A stretch of DNA of 33,674 nt from an uncultured Selenomonadales bacterium (GTDB taxonomy: Bacteria; Bacillota; Negativicutes; Selenomonadales; Selenomonadaceae): positions 1 through 33,674 of the forward strand of contig CALFJC010000140.1 of NCBI GenBank assembly GCA_937877655.1. The letters are read 5' to 3'. A program made the position numbers and the translations under genes. This document shows, piece by piece, positions 15,311-22,692 of this stretch. How positions within the stretch are numbered: position 1 is the stretch's first letter; every line of letters starts with the position of its first letter. The notes beneath the pieces were generated by a model that ran no database searches, was not told where the DNA came from, and was given only the letters and a program-made list of their open reading frames with translations.

Positions 15311-16627
15311 TCATGTTTCGCTCCTGTGCGGGAGCCACTCCACTTGGATTTTAATTTCTTCGCCCGCCTTGACCTCCAAATTATAGCGATAAGGCTTGTC
15401 GTGCCAAGCGGGCGTGACTTTGTCGAAAATAATTTTATCATTCACTGCGAGTTTTGTGAAGTCAATCCAAAAAGGAATGCGCTTAGAATTGTCTTCGGGC
15501 TTGCGGACGTCCGAGCCTCTGAGATACAAATTAATTTTCCCGTCGGTTTCGGCTTTGGCAATAAACTCCAACTGCCCGACATAAGATTGAATCACGTAAC
15601 CGACGCCGTCCTTGTTGAACCAGCCGGGCTTTTCTATCTTGGCTTCTTCGTCAGACGCGGAAACAATTTGAAAATCGCCTGCCGTTGACATAAATTTAAC
15701 GTCGACTCTGGCTGTAAGATAAGGTTTGAACTTATCGGGCAGTTGCTTATCTTCATGAATTATCGTAAAGTCTTGTTCAAGAAAATGGTTAATTCCCTGA
15801 TACAGCGGACGATTTCGCTGACTTATCTCCACAGCCTCCAAAAGTCTCGCAACGCTCAAAACAGCATACATAAGACGATCACGCCAGAAATTACGGCTCT
15901 CGTAATGCGATGCCGCATGATGATAAATTTCCTCGTCAAAGTAAGTCGTGAACAAGCCGTAAGTTCTGCCGGAATCAAAAGCCGCCTTCAAGCAGGTTGC
16001 GGGAAAACCGCCGGGAATATCGGGATTATTTTTGCCTTCAGCGAGAATTTTTTCCGCTTGCAAGTCGCGGGGTTGTAAACAAAATACCCCCCCCCAATTA
16101 TCTTTGTCGGATAAAAAATGACGCGGGAAGCGTTTGTTAATTTTTTGAGCATACGAAACGAGATTTTCCATGTCGATGGCTTCATGAAATTTATCAAAGC
16201 GAATTTTCAATAAGTCGGGCGCATATCGAGAAAACAGAAATATCATCAGCAAATTATAATCGGGGCATTTCGGAGATTTAAGTTGCAGAGTCGTAATTTT
16301 TGGATCCCAAGAAGGAACAATCGTAATTGAATTTTTCAAATAAGCAACCAGAGCCGTTTTGCCGCAATGAGTTCTGGTTCTTGTTTCGTGATACAAATAC
16401 TGCGGAATGTCTATAGAATTCGGATCATTAATCCCGTATTTATCGCAAACGCTGCGAAAGACCGACCTGATGACAGTTTGCGCCGAATGAGTTAAATCCT
16501 GCGCTAAAAAGTAAGAATAAGCTTTGGCAGGAGAACATTCCTTCTCTATGAATTTTTCGGGCGGCATATGCCAAGTTTTACGTAACACTTCGCCGGAAAG
16601 CCCCGTAAGATGATAAAGCTTGTCCAC
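15311..16627 (-). CDS. C-terminal part of split asparagine-synthetase-like protein
   Basis: A 438-codon ORF from a GTG. The start (DKLYHLTGLSGEVLRKTWH) matches the region after the ATP-pyrophosphatase loop in asparagine-synthetase-like proteins, where G-x-GGE-LRG is usual. It reads in frame with 16546-17565 if one A is added to the A6 tract at 16630-16635. Around residue 180 a G9 run encodes NWGGV. The last 170 residues are a beta-rich module (GQLEFIAKAETDGKINLYLRG, IPFWIDFTK, AWHDKPYRYNLEVKAG) that looks like an accessory or carbohydrate-associated domain. No product from the GTG alone is likely to be active. The restored protein would have 751 residues. Confidence 0.7.
   Translation of the reverse strand: MDKLYHLTGLSGEVLRKTWHMPPEKFIEKECSPAKAYSYFLAQDLTHSAQTVIRSVFRSVCDKYGINDPNSIDIPQYLYHETRTRTHCGKTALVAYLKNSITIVPSWDPKITTLQLKSPKCPDYNLLMIFLFSRYAPDLLKIRFDKFHEAIDMENLVSYAQKINKRFPRHFLSDKDNWGGVFCLQPRDLQAEKILAEGKNNPDIPGGFPATCLKAAFDSGRTYGLFTTYFDEEIYHHAASHYESRNFWRDRLMYAVLSVARLLEAVEISQRNRPLYQGINHFLEQDFTIIHEDKQLPDKFKPYLTARVDVKFMSTAGDFQIVSASDEEAKIEKPGWFNKDGVGYVIQSYVGQLEFIAKAETDGKINLYLRGSDVRKPEDNSKRIPFWIDFTKLAVNDKIIFDKVTPAWHDKPYRYNLEVKAGEEIKIQVEWLPHRSET
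16087..16095. repeat. C9/G9 homopolymer in the synthetase-like gene
   Basis: Nine C on the plus strand, read as G9 across the codons for W-G-G. It is in frame as sequenced. Together with the GT8 tract it is the only G/C run of this length I saw in the window. Confidence 0.9.
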
Positions 16628-17565
16628 TCTTTTTTGCTGAAAGGTACCTCCGGCAAATTACGAACCATCTGCTGAGAATATAAATCGATATTCCAGATGT
16701 CTTTCAAGCTGTAATTTAAAAGCTTGTTCCCAACCAACGGCTGATTCAACTTAAAACCGTATTGCTCGGCAATTTGAGTAGCAATTTTATAATCTTCCAC
16801 ATGAACGGGGTTACTGTCGTTCTTGGAATTAATTCGTATGCGATTTAAATTTATCCCCGAATTCAACAGTGGGACAAAATGAATTCTGGTATCAAAACCG
16901 CCCGACAGATCGGCTTCAACAAATTTTGCATTTTGAGCCACTTCGCGCAGGACATTGCCCCAAAATTCAACCCAATTATCTAAAATCGCGACGCCTTCTT
17001 CAGAATCCAACGGGATGCTGTGTTCCTTGTAATCAATCAGCGAAACCTGAAGTTTTTTAATCGCAATGTCAATATTCATGACAGCATTTCTCGGCAGTTC
17101 GCTAATTTCATTAACTGCGGTTTGCGAATACGATTGAATTGATACAGAATTAATCAATAAATAATTAACGTAATCGCGGTTGACGGTCAGCGGGTAGTGA
17201 AATTTGACGTGGTCGAGCAGGCGGAAAAAAGAATTACTCAGCGCAAAATAATCGCCGTGTCGAAAAAGATAAATGCCCCAGCAACCGTTCAAATCCTGTT
17301 TGATTGTAATTTGTCCGCCCTTGACTTCGACATAGACATAACAGCCGCGCCCGTCCAAATTTTTAACGGCGTCTTCCGTCAAATTGTCCTGTTCATAAAT
17401 TCCCGCCGCTTGAATCGAGTAGCCGTAAAGTCGCGTTTCGACTTCGGCGAGATTGTTCGAGTCAATCAGAAAAAATTCCTTCTCGACGTCGAAAAAATTT
17501 CTGCTACCCTTTTCCAGCTCCGCGATTTGTGCCAGTAACTTTTTGTGTTCCTCAACATTTTTCAT
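16546..17565 (-). CDS. N-terminal part of split asparagine-synthetase-like protein
   Basis: Begins MKNVEEHKKLLAQIAELEKG, with GGGAGG 6 nt upstream of the ATG. The first 150 residues resemble the glutaminase-like N-domain (NGCWGIYLFRHGDYFALSN), but there is no Cys at position 2, so no glutaminase activity is expected. FVEADLSGGFDTR near residue 225 is the SGGxD ATP-pyrophosphatase loop of asparagine synthetase-like amide or peptide-bond forming enzymes. After FSKK the frame is lost at A6 and 30 foreign residues follow to the stop at 16546. The operon partner upstream is a HAD phosphatase, 24 bp away. The substrate is unknown; related proteins modify surface glycans or peptides. Confidence 0.7.
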   Translation of the reverse strand: MKNVEEHKKLLAQIAELEKGSRNFFDVEKEFFLIDSNNLAEVETRLYGYSIQAAGIYEQDNLTEDAVKNLDGRGCYVYVEVKGGQITIKQDLNGCWGIYLFRHGDYFALSNSFFRLLDHVKFHYPLTVNRDYVNYLLINSVSIQSYSQTAVNEISELPRNAVMNIDIAIKKLQVSLIDYKEHSIPLDSEEGVAILDNWVEFWGNVLREVAQNAKFVEADLSGGFDTRIHFVPLLNSGINLNRIRINSKNDSNPVHVEDYKIATQIAEQYGFKLNQPLVGNKLLNYSLKDIWNIDLYSQQMVRNLPEVPFSKKEWTSFIILRGFPAKCYVKLGICRPKNS

Positions 17566-17589
17566 AAGCATCCTCCCTTGCTTGTTCAA

Positions 17590-18279
17590 TCAGAAAAAAT
17601 TTTTAAGCTCCGAGTCTCGGTAGGAGCGAATTTTTTTATATTTTTCGCCGCCGGACTCGATTTTTCTGTCCGCGATGAACCAAAACGGCTCAATTCCTAC
17701 ATTTTCCGCGCCCAAAATGTCTCTTTCAAGCGAATCTCCGAAAAAAGCCGCCTCATCTGCGCGGATTTTCATTTTTTCCAACGCCAATTCAAACATAATC
17801 GGCGCAGGTTTCTCAAATCCCGTCTCTTCGCTCGTAACCATAAAATCTATAAATTTATCCAAACCGAGTTTTTTTAGCTTGCGATATTGAATTTGCGCCG
17901 TCATGTCGGTACATGTCGAAATTTTTATTCCACGCGCCTTCAATCGACTTAAAAATTCCTCCGCGCCGTCGTATGGACGCATATTTTCCAGAAAAAAATT
18001 CCAATACACGTCGTAAAGCTCCAAAACATGATTGAAAGGATTTTTTCCGAGCATTTCCAGCGCAGTTTGAATCAAAAGTATTCGGCTGTGCGCGGCGGCG
18101 GTATCTTTCAGACGCCCGCGAATTATTTTCCGCGCCTCACTGTATGTTTCGCGAAAAATTTTCTCCTCAACACCCAAATTTTCCTCGATAAACGCGCAAA
18201 AGTGTTTCATCGCCAAAAAATCATTGATTTGATAGTCATAAAGCGTGCCGTCTATGTCAAAAATTACTCCTCTGTACAT
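17590..18279 (-). CDS. HAD-superfamily phosphatase
   Basis: A 229-residue cytoplasmic haloacid-dehalogenase-type hydrolase. The four motifs are FDIDGTLYD (residues 7-15, nucleophile Asp8 and acid Asp10), STCTDM (motif II), FEKPAP (motif III Lys) and FFGDSLERDI (motif IV). An all-helical cap of the C1 type lies between motifs I and II, as in phosphoglycolate phosphatase or YjjG-like enzymes. The substrate is not known. I chose the ATG at 18279 because GGAGG is 5 nt upstream. It is the first gene of the operon with the synthetase-like and VOC genes. Confidence 0.9.
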   Translation of the reverse strand: MYRGVIFDIDGTLYDYQINDFLAMKHFCAFIEENLGVEEKIFRETYSEARKIIRGRLKDTAAAHSRILLIQTALEMLGKNPFNHVLELYDVYWNFFLENMRPYDGAEEFLSRLKARGIKISTCTDMTAQIQYRKLKKLGLDKFIDFMVTSEETGFEKPAPIMFELALEKMKIRADEAAFFGDSLERDILGAENVGIEPFWFIADRKIESGGEKYKKIRSYRDSELKNFF

Positions 18280-18306
18280 TTCAGCCTCCAAAAAAACTTT
18301 TGCGGC

Positions 18307-18335
18307 ATTGTAACACACTTTTTAAAAGGTTTCAA
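18307..18335 (-). promoter_or_regulatory. Promoter of the HAD / synthetase-like / VOC operon
   Basis: TTGAAA, 17-nt spacer, TACAAT on the minus strand, directly after the terminator of the upstream gene. Confidence 0.7.
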
Positions 18336-18337
18336 CG

Positions 18338-18366
18338 AAAAAACCCTCCGACATGTCGCCGAAGGG
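18338..18366 (-). terminator. Terminator of the secreted HAD phosphatase gene
   Basis: CCCTTCGGCGAC-ATGTCGGAGGG stem followed by TTTTTT on the minus strand. Nearly the same hairpin recurs at 19528-19556. Confidence 0.85.
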
Positions 18367-18393
18367 CTTTTTCGCTCTGTATTTGATAAAATT

Positions 18394-19476
18394 TTATCTT
18401 GCGCGCTTGACATCGTCGCCGTAAATCGTTTTGAAGTCGTTTTTCATAGAAATTTGTATCCAACCGTTGGTATCGGCAAGTTTTTTGCAACCGTTCGCCT
18501 TATTTTCATTGCCTAATTCGCGTTCAAGATCATCGCAGATAACAAAAAAGCTCAAACTCTTGTATTTATTGCCCGCAAGCGCATAATTCAACATGGAAGT
18601 ATCTCCGCCGCTGTTTCCGAACGCCAAAACAGGTTGCTTGCCGATTTCTTGTTCAATCGCAACGACTTTGTTCATTTTTAAGTTCTTTTGGGTGAGTTGC
18701 CCGCGAATCAGATAATCATCTCGGCGAAAAGCGTAATTGTCGGCGGAAATGTCGCCTTGATTCGCCGCAAATATCTGCGGATCCGTGCCTATAACGTTGT
18801 CTGTCGGGATTTTCAAAAGTTCGCAAGCCATAACGCGGGTTGCGGGACGATCCGAGCCCGTCACGATATAAACCGTGAAATTATTCGCCTGCAAATATTT
18901 TATGACTTCAACCATCGGCAGATAAAATGCCTCGCCCCATTTTAAATTCGTCAAGCCGACAACAGGTTTTTGCATGAAATTTTTGACGTAAGCCGCATAT
19001 TCCTTCGGAGTCATGCCCGCGAAGGCAACTTCTTGCGATTTTGCCTCGCCTAAGTCTATTCCTTTCGGAAATTGTCCTGTCATGAAGTGCCCCAATTCAA
19101 TTTCCGCGTTTACCATCTCCGCATAAGCTTTATCTTCAAGCGTCGGCGTATAATCGGGGTCGTGAAGGGCGCGTTCCAGATAAAGCATCCATTCAAAATA
19201 GCAAGGAGCCGTTTCGCAGATAAAAGTTCCGTCCATATCGAAAACCGCCAGCCGATCTTCAACCGGAATGAAATTTCTGCTCTTTTTGTCGGTTACGTCG
19301 GTAACATATTCGATTAATTTTTGTTTCGCAACGGCGTCCTTCGTCCAATATTTGAAATCCTTAGCCTTTTTAACTTGAATCGCCGCAATTTCGTCGCGAG
19401 TAGCCGCCTCAACGGCTCCAAAACTGCTTAAAGCAATTAATCCCGCCGTGACTGCCGCCAAAATCTTTTTACGCAT
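18394..19476 (-). CDS. Secreted HAD-type acid phosphatase
   Basis: A 360-residue protein with a signal peptide (MRKKILAAVTAGLIALSSFG, cut likely after VEA near residue 24). HAD motifs are FDMDGTF (Asp80, Asp82), VYIVTGSDRPATR (motif II) and AFGNSGGDTSML (motif IV), with NKVVAIEQ before the last. It should act outside the membrane as a phosphomonoesterase. The substrate is unknown. I chose the ATG nearest the signal peptide, with GGAGG 10 nt before it. It has its own promoter and terminator. A paralogue lies at 20585-21661 and the 3' scrap of another at 20270-20323. Confidence 0.88.
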   Translation of the reverse strand: MRKKILAAVTAGLIALSSFGAVEAATRDEIAAIQVKKAKDFKYWTKDAVAKQKLIEYVTDVTDKKSRNFIPVEDRLAVFDMDGTFICETAPCYFEWMLYLERALHDPDYTPTLEDKAYAEMVNAEIELGHFMTGQFPKGIDLGEAKSQEVAFAGMTPKEYAAYVKNFMQKPVVGLTNLKWGEAFYLPMVEVIKYLQANNFTVYIVTGSDRPATRVMACELLKIPTDNVIGTDPQIFAANQGDISADNYAFRRDDYLIRGQLTQKNLKMNKVVAIEQEIGKQPVLAFGNSGGDTSMLNYALAGNKYKSLSFFVICDDLERELGNENKANGCKKLADTNGWIQISMKNDFKTIYGDDVKRAR

Positions 19477-19497
19477 ATTTTCATCGCCTCCGAGCAT

Positions 19498-19525
19498 ATT
19501 TTAACAAAAAATTTTCTTACGTCAA
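19498..19525 (-). promoter_or_regulatory. Promoter of the secreted HAD phosphatase
   Basis: TTGACG, 16-nt spacer, TAAAAT on the minus strand, ending about 20 nt before the ATG. Confidence 0.65.
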
Positions 19526-19527
19526 AC

Positions 19528-19556
19528 GAAAAACCCTCCGACGCGCCGCCGAAGGG
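19528..19556 (-). terminator. Terminator of the leader-peptide gene
   Basis: CCCTTCGGCGG-CGCGTCGGAGGG stem, then TTTTTCG on the minus strand, 28 nt after the peptide gene stop. Confidence 0.85.
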
Positions 19557-19584
19557 ATTTTTTATTGCCTTTACGAGTTTTAAC

Positions 19585-19947
19585 TTACCATTTCCAATCA
19601 GATTCCGTCATGTAATGCCCTGTGACGTTCATTGCATGCTGACGAGCCTCTTCCTGCGTGATTTGCTGCCCGTTAAGATAATATTCGTTGCTTGTTCCGT
19701 TGCTTGGAATATAATGGTTTTTGATTTTGGCAGATATGCCGACTTTCGCCCAAGCACCTTGAATTGATTCCCTTGTATCCTCACCTGTAAGAAAATAAAT
19801 TCTTGGGGCACCGTAGCGGTCTGTAGAACCGTTCAAACTGTTCAAAAAGCGTGTGTCATCTGCTGTTTCGTAGCAATTACCGCCCGCAACATTGTCGAGT
19901 TCTTCCTCGCTCATGATTTCGTCCGCGAATTTGTCTTCCTTTGCCAT
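19585..19947 (-). CDS. Double-glycine-leader peptide, RiPP or secreted microprotein
   Basis: A 120-residue protein. The first 23 residues (MAKEDKFADEIMSEEELDNVAGG) form an acidic leader ending in Gly-Gly, the layout recognised by C39 peptidase-containing exporters. The predicted released part starts NCYETADDTRFLNSL and has IQGAWAKVGISAKIKNHYIP and EEARQHAMNVTGHYMTESDWKW. It has only one Cys and is long for a bacteriocin. It could be a secreted small protein of unknown role. No exporter, maturase or immunity gene is adjacent, so processing would be in trans. AAAGGAGG precedes the ATG by 8 nt, and the gene has its own promoter and terminator. Confidence 0.75.
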   Translation of the reverse strand: MAKEDKFADEIMSEEELDNVAGGNCYETADDTRFLNSLNGSTDRYGAPRIYFLTGEDTRESIQGAWAKVGISAKIKNHYIPSNGTSNEYYLNGQQITQEEARQHAMNVTGHYMTESDWKW

Positions 19948-20024
19948 TGTTAATTCCTCCTTTACGATAAAAGTCCAATTTCGGCAGTGCTGTCAATTCA
20001 GCTTGTCCCTTGCGGCTCTGTCTT

Positions 20025-20030
20025 ATTATA
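20025..20030 (-). promoter_or_regulatory. -10 element of the leader-peptide gene
   Basis: Perfect TATAAT about 78 nt before the ATG. No good -35 at the usual distance; TTGACA lies only 7 nt upstream. The long leader might be regulatory, but I see no defined structure in it. Confidence 0.45.
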
Positions 20031-20269
20031 CGCTGATTGTCAAGTTTTGTTACAGCCGCTCAAAAATTTTTTCAGCCGTGAAAATCCCAAATCCTTACAT
20101 TGTTATGAATAATGGCGACCGTGACGAGAGAATTAAGGAGTGGAATTCGCTCGTGAACTGCGTTTGCACAAGGAAAGACACCGTTGCGAAGCCAAAAAAT
20201 CCAATCGGCAATAAAAAAACGGGCTGAACTCAAATTTTCGGAGCCATGCTCTAATTTTTTTTTCAAAAT
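20031..20269. other. Intergenic stretch with a decayed copy of the HAD terminator
   Basis: No gene supported. From about 20213 to 20265 the sequence repeats the terminator region of the HAD gene at 20529-20585 (shared GGGCTGAACT, TTTTC-GAGCCA, CTAATTTTTT blocks), with substitutions that spoil the outer stem. The rest shows no feature I can name. Confidence 0.5.
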
Positions 20270-20323
20270 TCAGTTTATGCGCTTAAAATCATCGCCGTAA
20301 ATTGTTTTAAACTCGTTGCGAAG
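20270..20323 (-). pseudogene. 3' remnant of a third HAD phosphatase gene
   Basis: Eighteen codons reading LRNEFKTIYGDDFKRIN and a stop. It matches the C-termini of the two complete paralogues (EFKTIYGDNVKRAD and DFKTIYGDDVKRAR). Everything upstream is lost. Confidence 0.75.
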
Positions 20324-20376
20324 ATAAAGGCAATAAAAATCTCCTCTAATCATGAAAAATTTTTTATTTTGAACAG

Positions 20377-20403
20377 TTGACAGTCCATTTTTTTTTTTAT
20401 AAT
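20377..20403 (+). promoter_or_regulatory. Plus-strand promoter-like sequence
   Basis: Perfect TTGACA and perfect TATAAT separated by 15 nt, most of it a T11 run. Spacing is short by 2 nt, so strength is uncertain; the T-tract could vary in length and so alter the spacing. Confidence 0.45.
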
Positions 20404-20409
20404 GTTCCC

Positions 20410-20483
20410 GCCAATAAACTTGGCAAAAAAAATCTGTCCTGTTGAAAAAATCTCGTCTAACTACGTAAGCGGCGGGATTTTTT
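20410..20483 (+). ncRNA. Candidate small RNA of about 74 nt
   Basis: Downstream of the plus-strand promoter-like sequence. It ends in an 8-bp stem (ATCTCGTC/GGCGGGAT, with three G-U pairs valid only for plus-strand RNA) and six T. A 7-nt TCCCGCC near the 5' end can pair with the GGCGGGA of the terminator, allowing a second fold. No ORF. No family recognised. Confidence 0.4.
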
Positions 20484-20528
20484 CGATTAAAGACTTATCG
20501 ACACTTTAAAACCTTACCAATAAGAAAT

Positions 20529-20566
20529 AAAAAACGGGCTGAACTCCGATTTTCAGAGCCAAGCCC
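20529..20566 (-). terminator. Terminator of the solute-binding protein and HAD operon
   Basis: GGGCTTGGCTC, a loop, GAGTTCAGCCC-like arm, then GTTTTTT on the minus strand, 18 nt after the HAD stop. Confidence 0.75.
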
Positions 20567-20584
20567 TAATTTTTTTATCAAAAT

Positions 20585-21661
20585 TCAGTCAGCGCGCTTA
20601 ACATTGTCGCCGTAAATGGTTTTGAACTCGTCGCGCATGGAAATCGGGTTCCAACCGCGCTTGAGAGCCAATTCTGTATCTTTTTTTGCCCGCGCAGGGT
20701 TGCCGAGTTCGCGTTCGGTATCGTCGCAGATAACAAAGAACGATTCGGAGCGATATTTATTGTTTTGCAAAGTGTATTCGAGCATTCCGCTGTCTCCGCC
20801 CGAATTTCCGAAGGCAAGCACGGGTTTTTTGCCGATTTGGTTAAGAATGGAGAAGATTTTTATGGTTTTTGCGTTATCATGGAGCGGTTTGCCCGAAATA
20901 ACGATTTTTTCCTTATGTCTGTCGAAAAAATGGTCGTGCGGATCATCTTTACCCATATTTGTTGACGTGTAATTGAAATCTGAAGCAACAATCCTGTCAA
21001 ATTGAATGGGAATGACGCCGTTGACGAGTTCGCGGGTGGTACTTGCGCCGCAAGCCGAATCAATGTAGACGTTGAAGCCGTTATTCGTCAGATAAGAAAT
21101 AATTTCGACCATCGGCAGATAAAAAGCCTCGCCGCGCTTTAAATTTGTCAAGCCGGTCTCGTTATCTTGCATGAAATTGCGGACGTAAGCGCGATATTCT
21201 TCGTCAGTCATGCCTTCATAAGCTTTTGTAAGCCCTTCAAAGTAAGATTTGCTCTCGGCGGGCGTCAATTTTTGTTTTGCGTAGACTTTTGGGCGAATTT
21301 TTTTGGCAAGATCGTATAATTTTTTCGGCGCGGTGTAATTTTTATCTTCAAGGACGCGGTGCAGGAACATAGCCTCTTGAAAATAAATCGGCGCGGTTTC
21401 GCAGTAAAAAGTTCCGTCCATGTCGAAAGTTGCAATTCTGTCTTCGGGCGGAATGAAGTTTTCGCTGTAAGGATTGGTTACATCTTCGACGAATTCGATA
21501 ATTTTTTGCTTTGTCGGCGAATTTTCGTTCCAAAATTGGAAATCTGCGGCGGTTTGGACGTTAATAGCGGCAATTTCTTCGCGAGAAGCGGCATCAACCG
21601 CGTTAAACGAGCCGAAAGCGATTAAACCTGCCGCTATAGCCGCCAAAATTTTTTTCTTCAT
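20585..21661 (-). CDS. Secreted HAD-type phosphatase, paralogue
   Basis: A 358-residue paralogue of 18394-19476, with a signal peptide (MKKKILAAIAAGLIAFGSFN, cut near VDA). It keeps FDMDGTFYCETAP and AFGNSGGDSGML. Motif II is altered: VYIDSACGASTTRE replaces VYIVTGSDRPATR, so the motif II Ser or Thr is retained only as S in another context. The two proteins are alike end to end, including NLK-GEAFYLPMVE, so substrate divergence after duplication is likely. The ATG at 21661 has GGGAGG 7 nt upstream. It starts 18 bp after the lipoprotein stop and shares its operon. Confidence 0.87.
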   Translation of the reverse strand: MKKKILAAIAAGLIAFGSFNAVDAASREEIAAINVQTAADFQFWNENSPTKQKIIEFVEDVTNPYSENFIPPEDRIATFDMDGTFYCETAPIYFQEAMFLHRVLEDKNYTAPKKLYDLAKKIRPKVYAKQKLTPAESKSYFEGLTKAYEGMTDEEYRAYVRNFMQDNETGLTNLKRGEAFYLPMVEIISYLTNNGFNVYIDSACGASTTRELVNGVIPIQFDRIVASDFNYTSTNMGKDDPHDHFFDRHKEKIVISGKPLHDNAKTIKIFSILNQIGKKPVLAFGNSGGDSGMLEYTLQNNKYRSESFFVICDDTERELGNPARAKKDTELALKRGWNPISMRDEFKTIYGDNVKRAD

Positions 21662-21679
21662 AAAAAATCCTCCCAAAAT

Positions 21680-22528
21680 TTATTTTTTCAAGCCGACGTG
21701 AACAATATTATCGTGATAATAAGGTTCAGTGACTGAAATTCCTTCAGGTTGATCGATATTTGCGGGAATAAGTGTGCTGTCTTTGGGAACTGCAACCCAA
21801 AAAACGACATCCGCGCCTTTTGAAGACAAAATTTCTGCGCGTGCTCCGCTGTCAACGCTGATTAATTCGATATTTTTGTTAATTCTCCGCGAAACTTCCG
21901 CCAAAACTGCCGTTGAAAAACCTGCGGGCGAGCCGTCCGCCAAAATCATATCGAACGGCGGCAAATCGCCTGTTACGGCAACTTTTATCGTTTCCGCGCC
22001 TTCAATTTGCGTTATCGGGACAATCGGCGGCTCCGCGCCGTCTTTAAGCTCGACAATGTATTGTTTTGACAAATTTGCAAGCGTTCCGTCGGTTGCCATT
22101 GCCTTAATCGCCCTGTCGAGGTCATCTTTCAGCATTGTATCGCCCGAACGGACGGCAAAACAGAAAGAATCACTCAAAATCTTTTCGCTCGGCAGAATTT
22201 CCTTGTTATCGGCGCGTTGAATCATGTAATTTGCGACGTTTTGATAGGTACCGAGCATATCGATTTGTTCAGAGTCAAGCGCGAGTTGCAAATCGTTCAT
22301 TTTGTCGAAGTATTTGTACTCCGCGCTGAGATTTGCCTTTGACGGGCGATAACTTTTCTCCAATTTCTGCATGAGATCGTTATATTCGGTCTCACTTGCG
22401 TTCAAATGGGTAATAACTCCGACGGTCGTCTTTGAATTGTCTTGCGCGGGCGTTGAAGTGTCTCCGCCGCCGCATCCCGTCATAAAAAGAGCCGCCGCGC
22501 AGATAACTGCCAAAAATTTTTTCTTCAC
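21680..22528 (-). CDS. Solute-binding lipoprotein, family 3-like
   Basis: A 282-residue lipoprotein. The start is a GTG 8 nt after GGAGG, then VKKKFLAVICAAALFMTGCG with a lipobox (MTGC). The C-terminal half (TIKVAVTGDLPPFDMILADG, AGFSTAVLAEVSRRINKNIE, GADVVFW) looks like the first lobe of a family 3 amino-acid-binding protein. The N-terminal half has segments usual for the second lobe (SFCFAVRSGDTMLKDDLDRA, KAMATDGTLANLSKQY). The lobes therefore appear in reverse order or as two partial domains. No ABC permease or ATPase is adjacent. The neighbour in the operon is a secreted phosphatase, so both products work outside the membrane. Confidence 0.8.
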   Translation of the reverse strand: MKKKFLAVICAAALFMTGCGGGDTSTPAQDNSKTTVGVITHLNASETEYNDLMQKLEKSYRPSKANLSAEYKYFDKMNDLQLALDSEQIDMLGTYQNVANYMIQRADNKEILPSEKILSDSFCFAVRSGDTMLKDDLDRAIKAMATDGTLANLSKQYIVELKDGAEPPIVPITQIEGAETIKVAVTGDLPPFDMILADGSPAGFSTAVLAEVSRRINKNIELISVDSGARAEILSSKGADVVFWVAVPKDSTLIPANIDQPEGISVTEPYYHDNIVHVGLKK

Positions 22529-22557
22529 TATGGATTCCTCCAAAAAATTTTTGGGCG

Positions 22558-22563
22558 ATTATA
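22558..22563 (-). promoter_or_regulatory. Extended -10 of the lipoprotein operon
   Basis: TGATATAAT (extended -10) 29 nt before the GTG start. The -35 region is a T-rich run without a clear hexamer. Confidence 0.6.
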
Positions 22564-22601
22564 TCACATATACAAAAAAAAATCTGCCCGCCGATTTTTT
22601 T

Positions 22602-22636
22602 AATTAGGAATTAGGAATTATGAATTAGGAATTGGA
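22602..22636. repeat. Short tandem GAATTAG-type repeats
   Basis: About five copies of a 7-8 nt AATTAGG/AATTATG unit between the terminator of the large operon and the lipoprotein promoter. Such arrays occur in spacers of many bacteria; no function evident. Confidence 0.7.
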
Positions 22637-22640
22637 AATG

Positions 22641-22668
22641 AAAAAAGCCTCCGAATTTATCGGAAGCT
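22641..22668 (-). terminator. Terminator of the livF to CBS-ACT operon
   Basis: AGCTTCCGA, short loop, TCGGAGGCT (one mismatch), six T on the minus strand, 24 nt after the CBS-ACT stop. Confidence 0.85.
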
Positions 22669-22692
22669 TTCTTTTTTTTCCGCGCAGATTTT

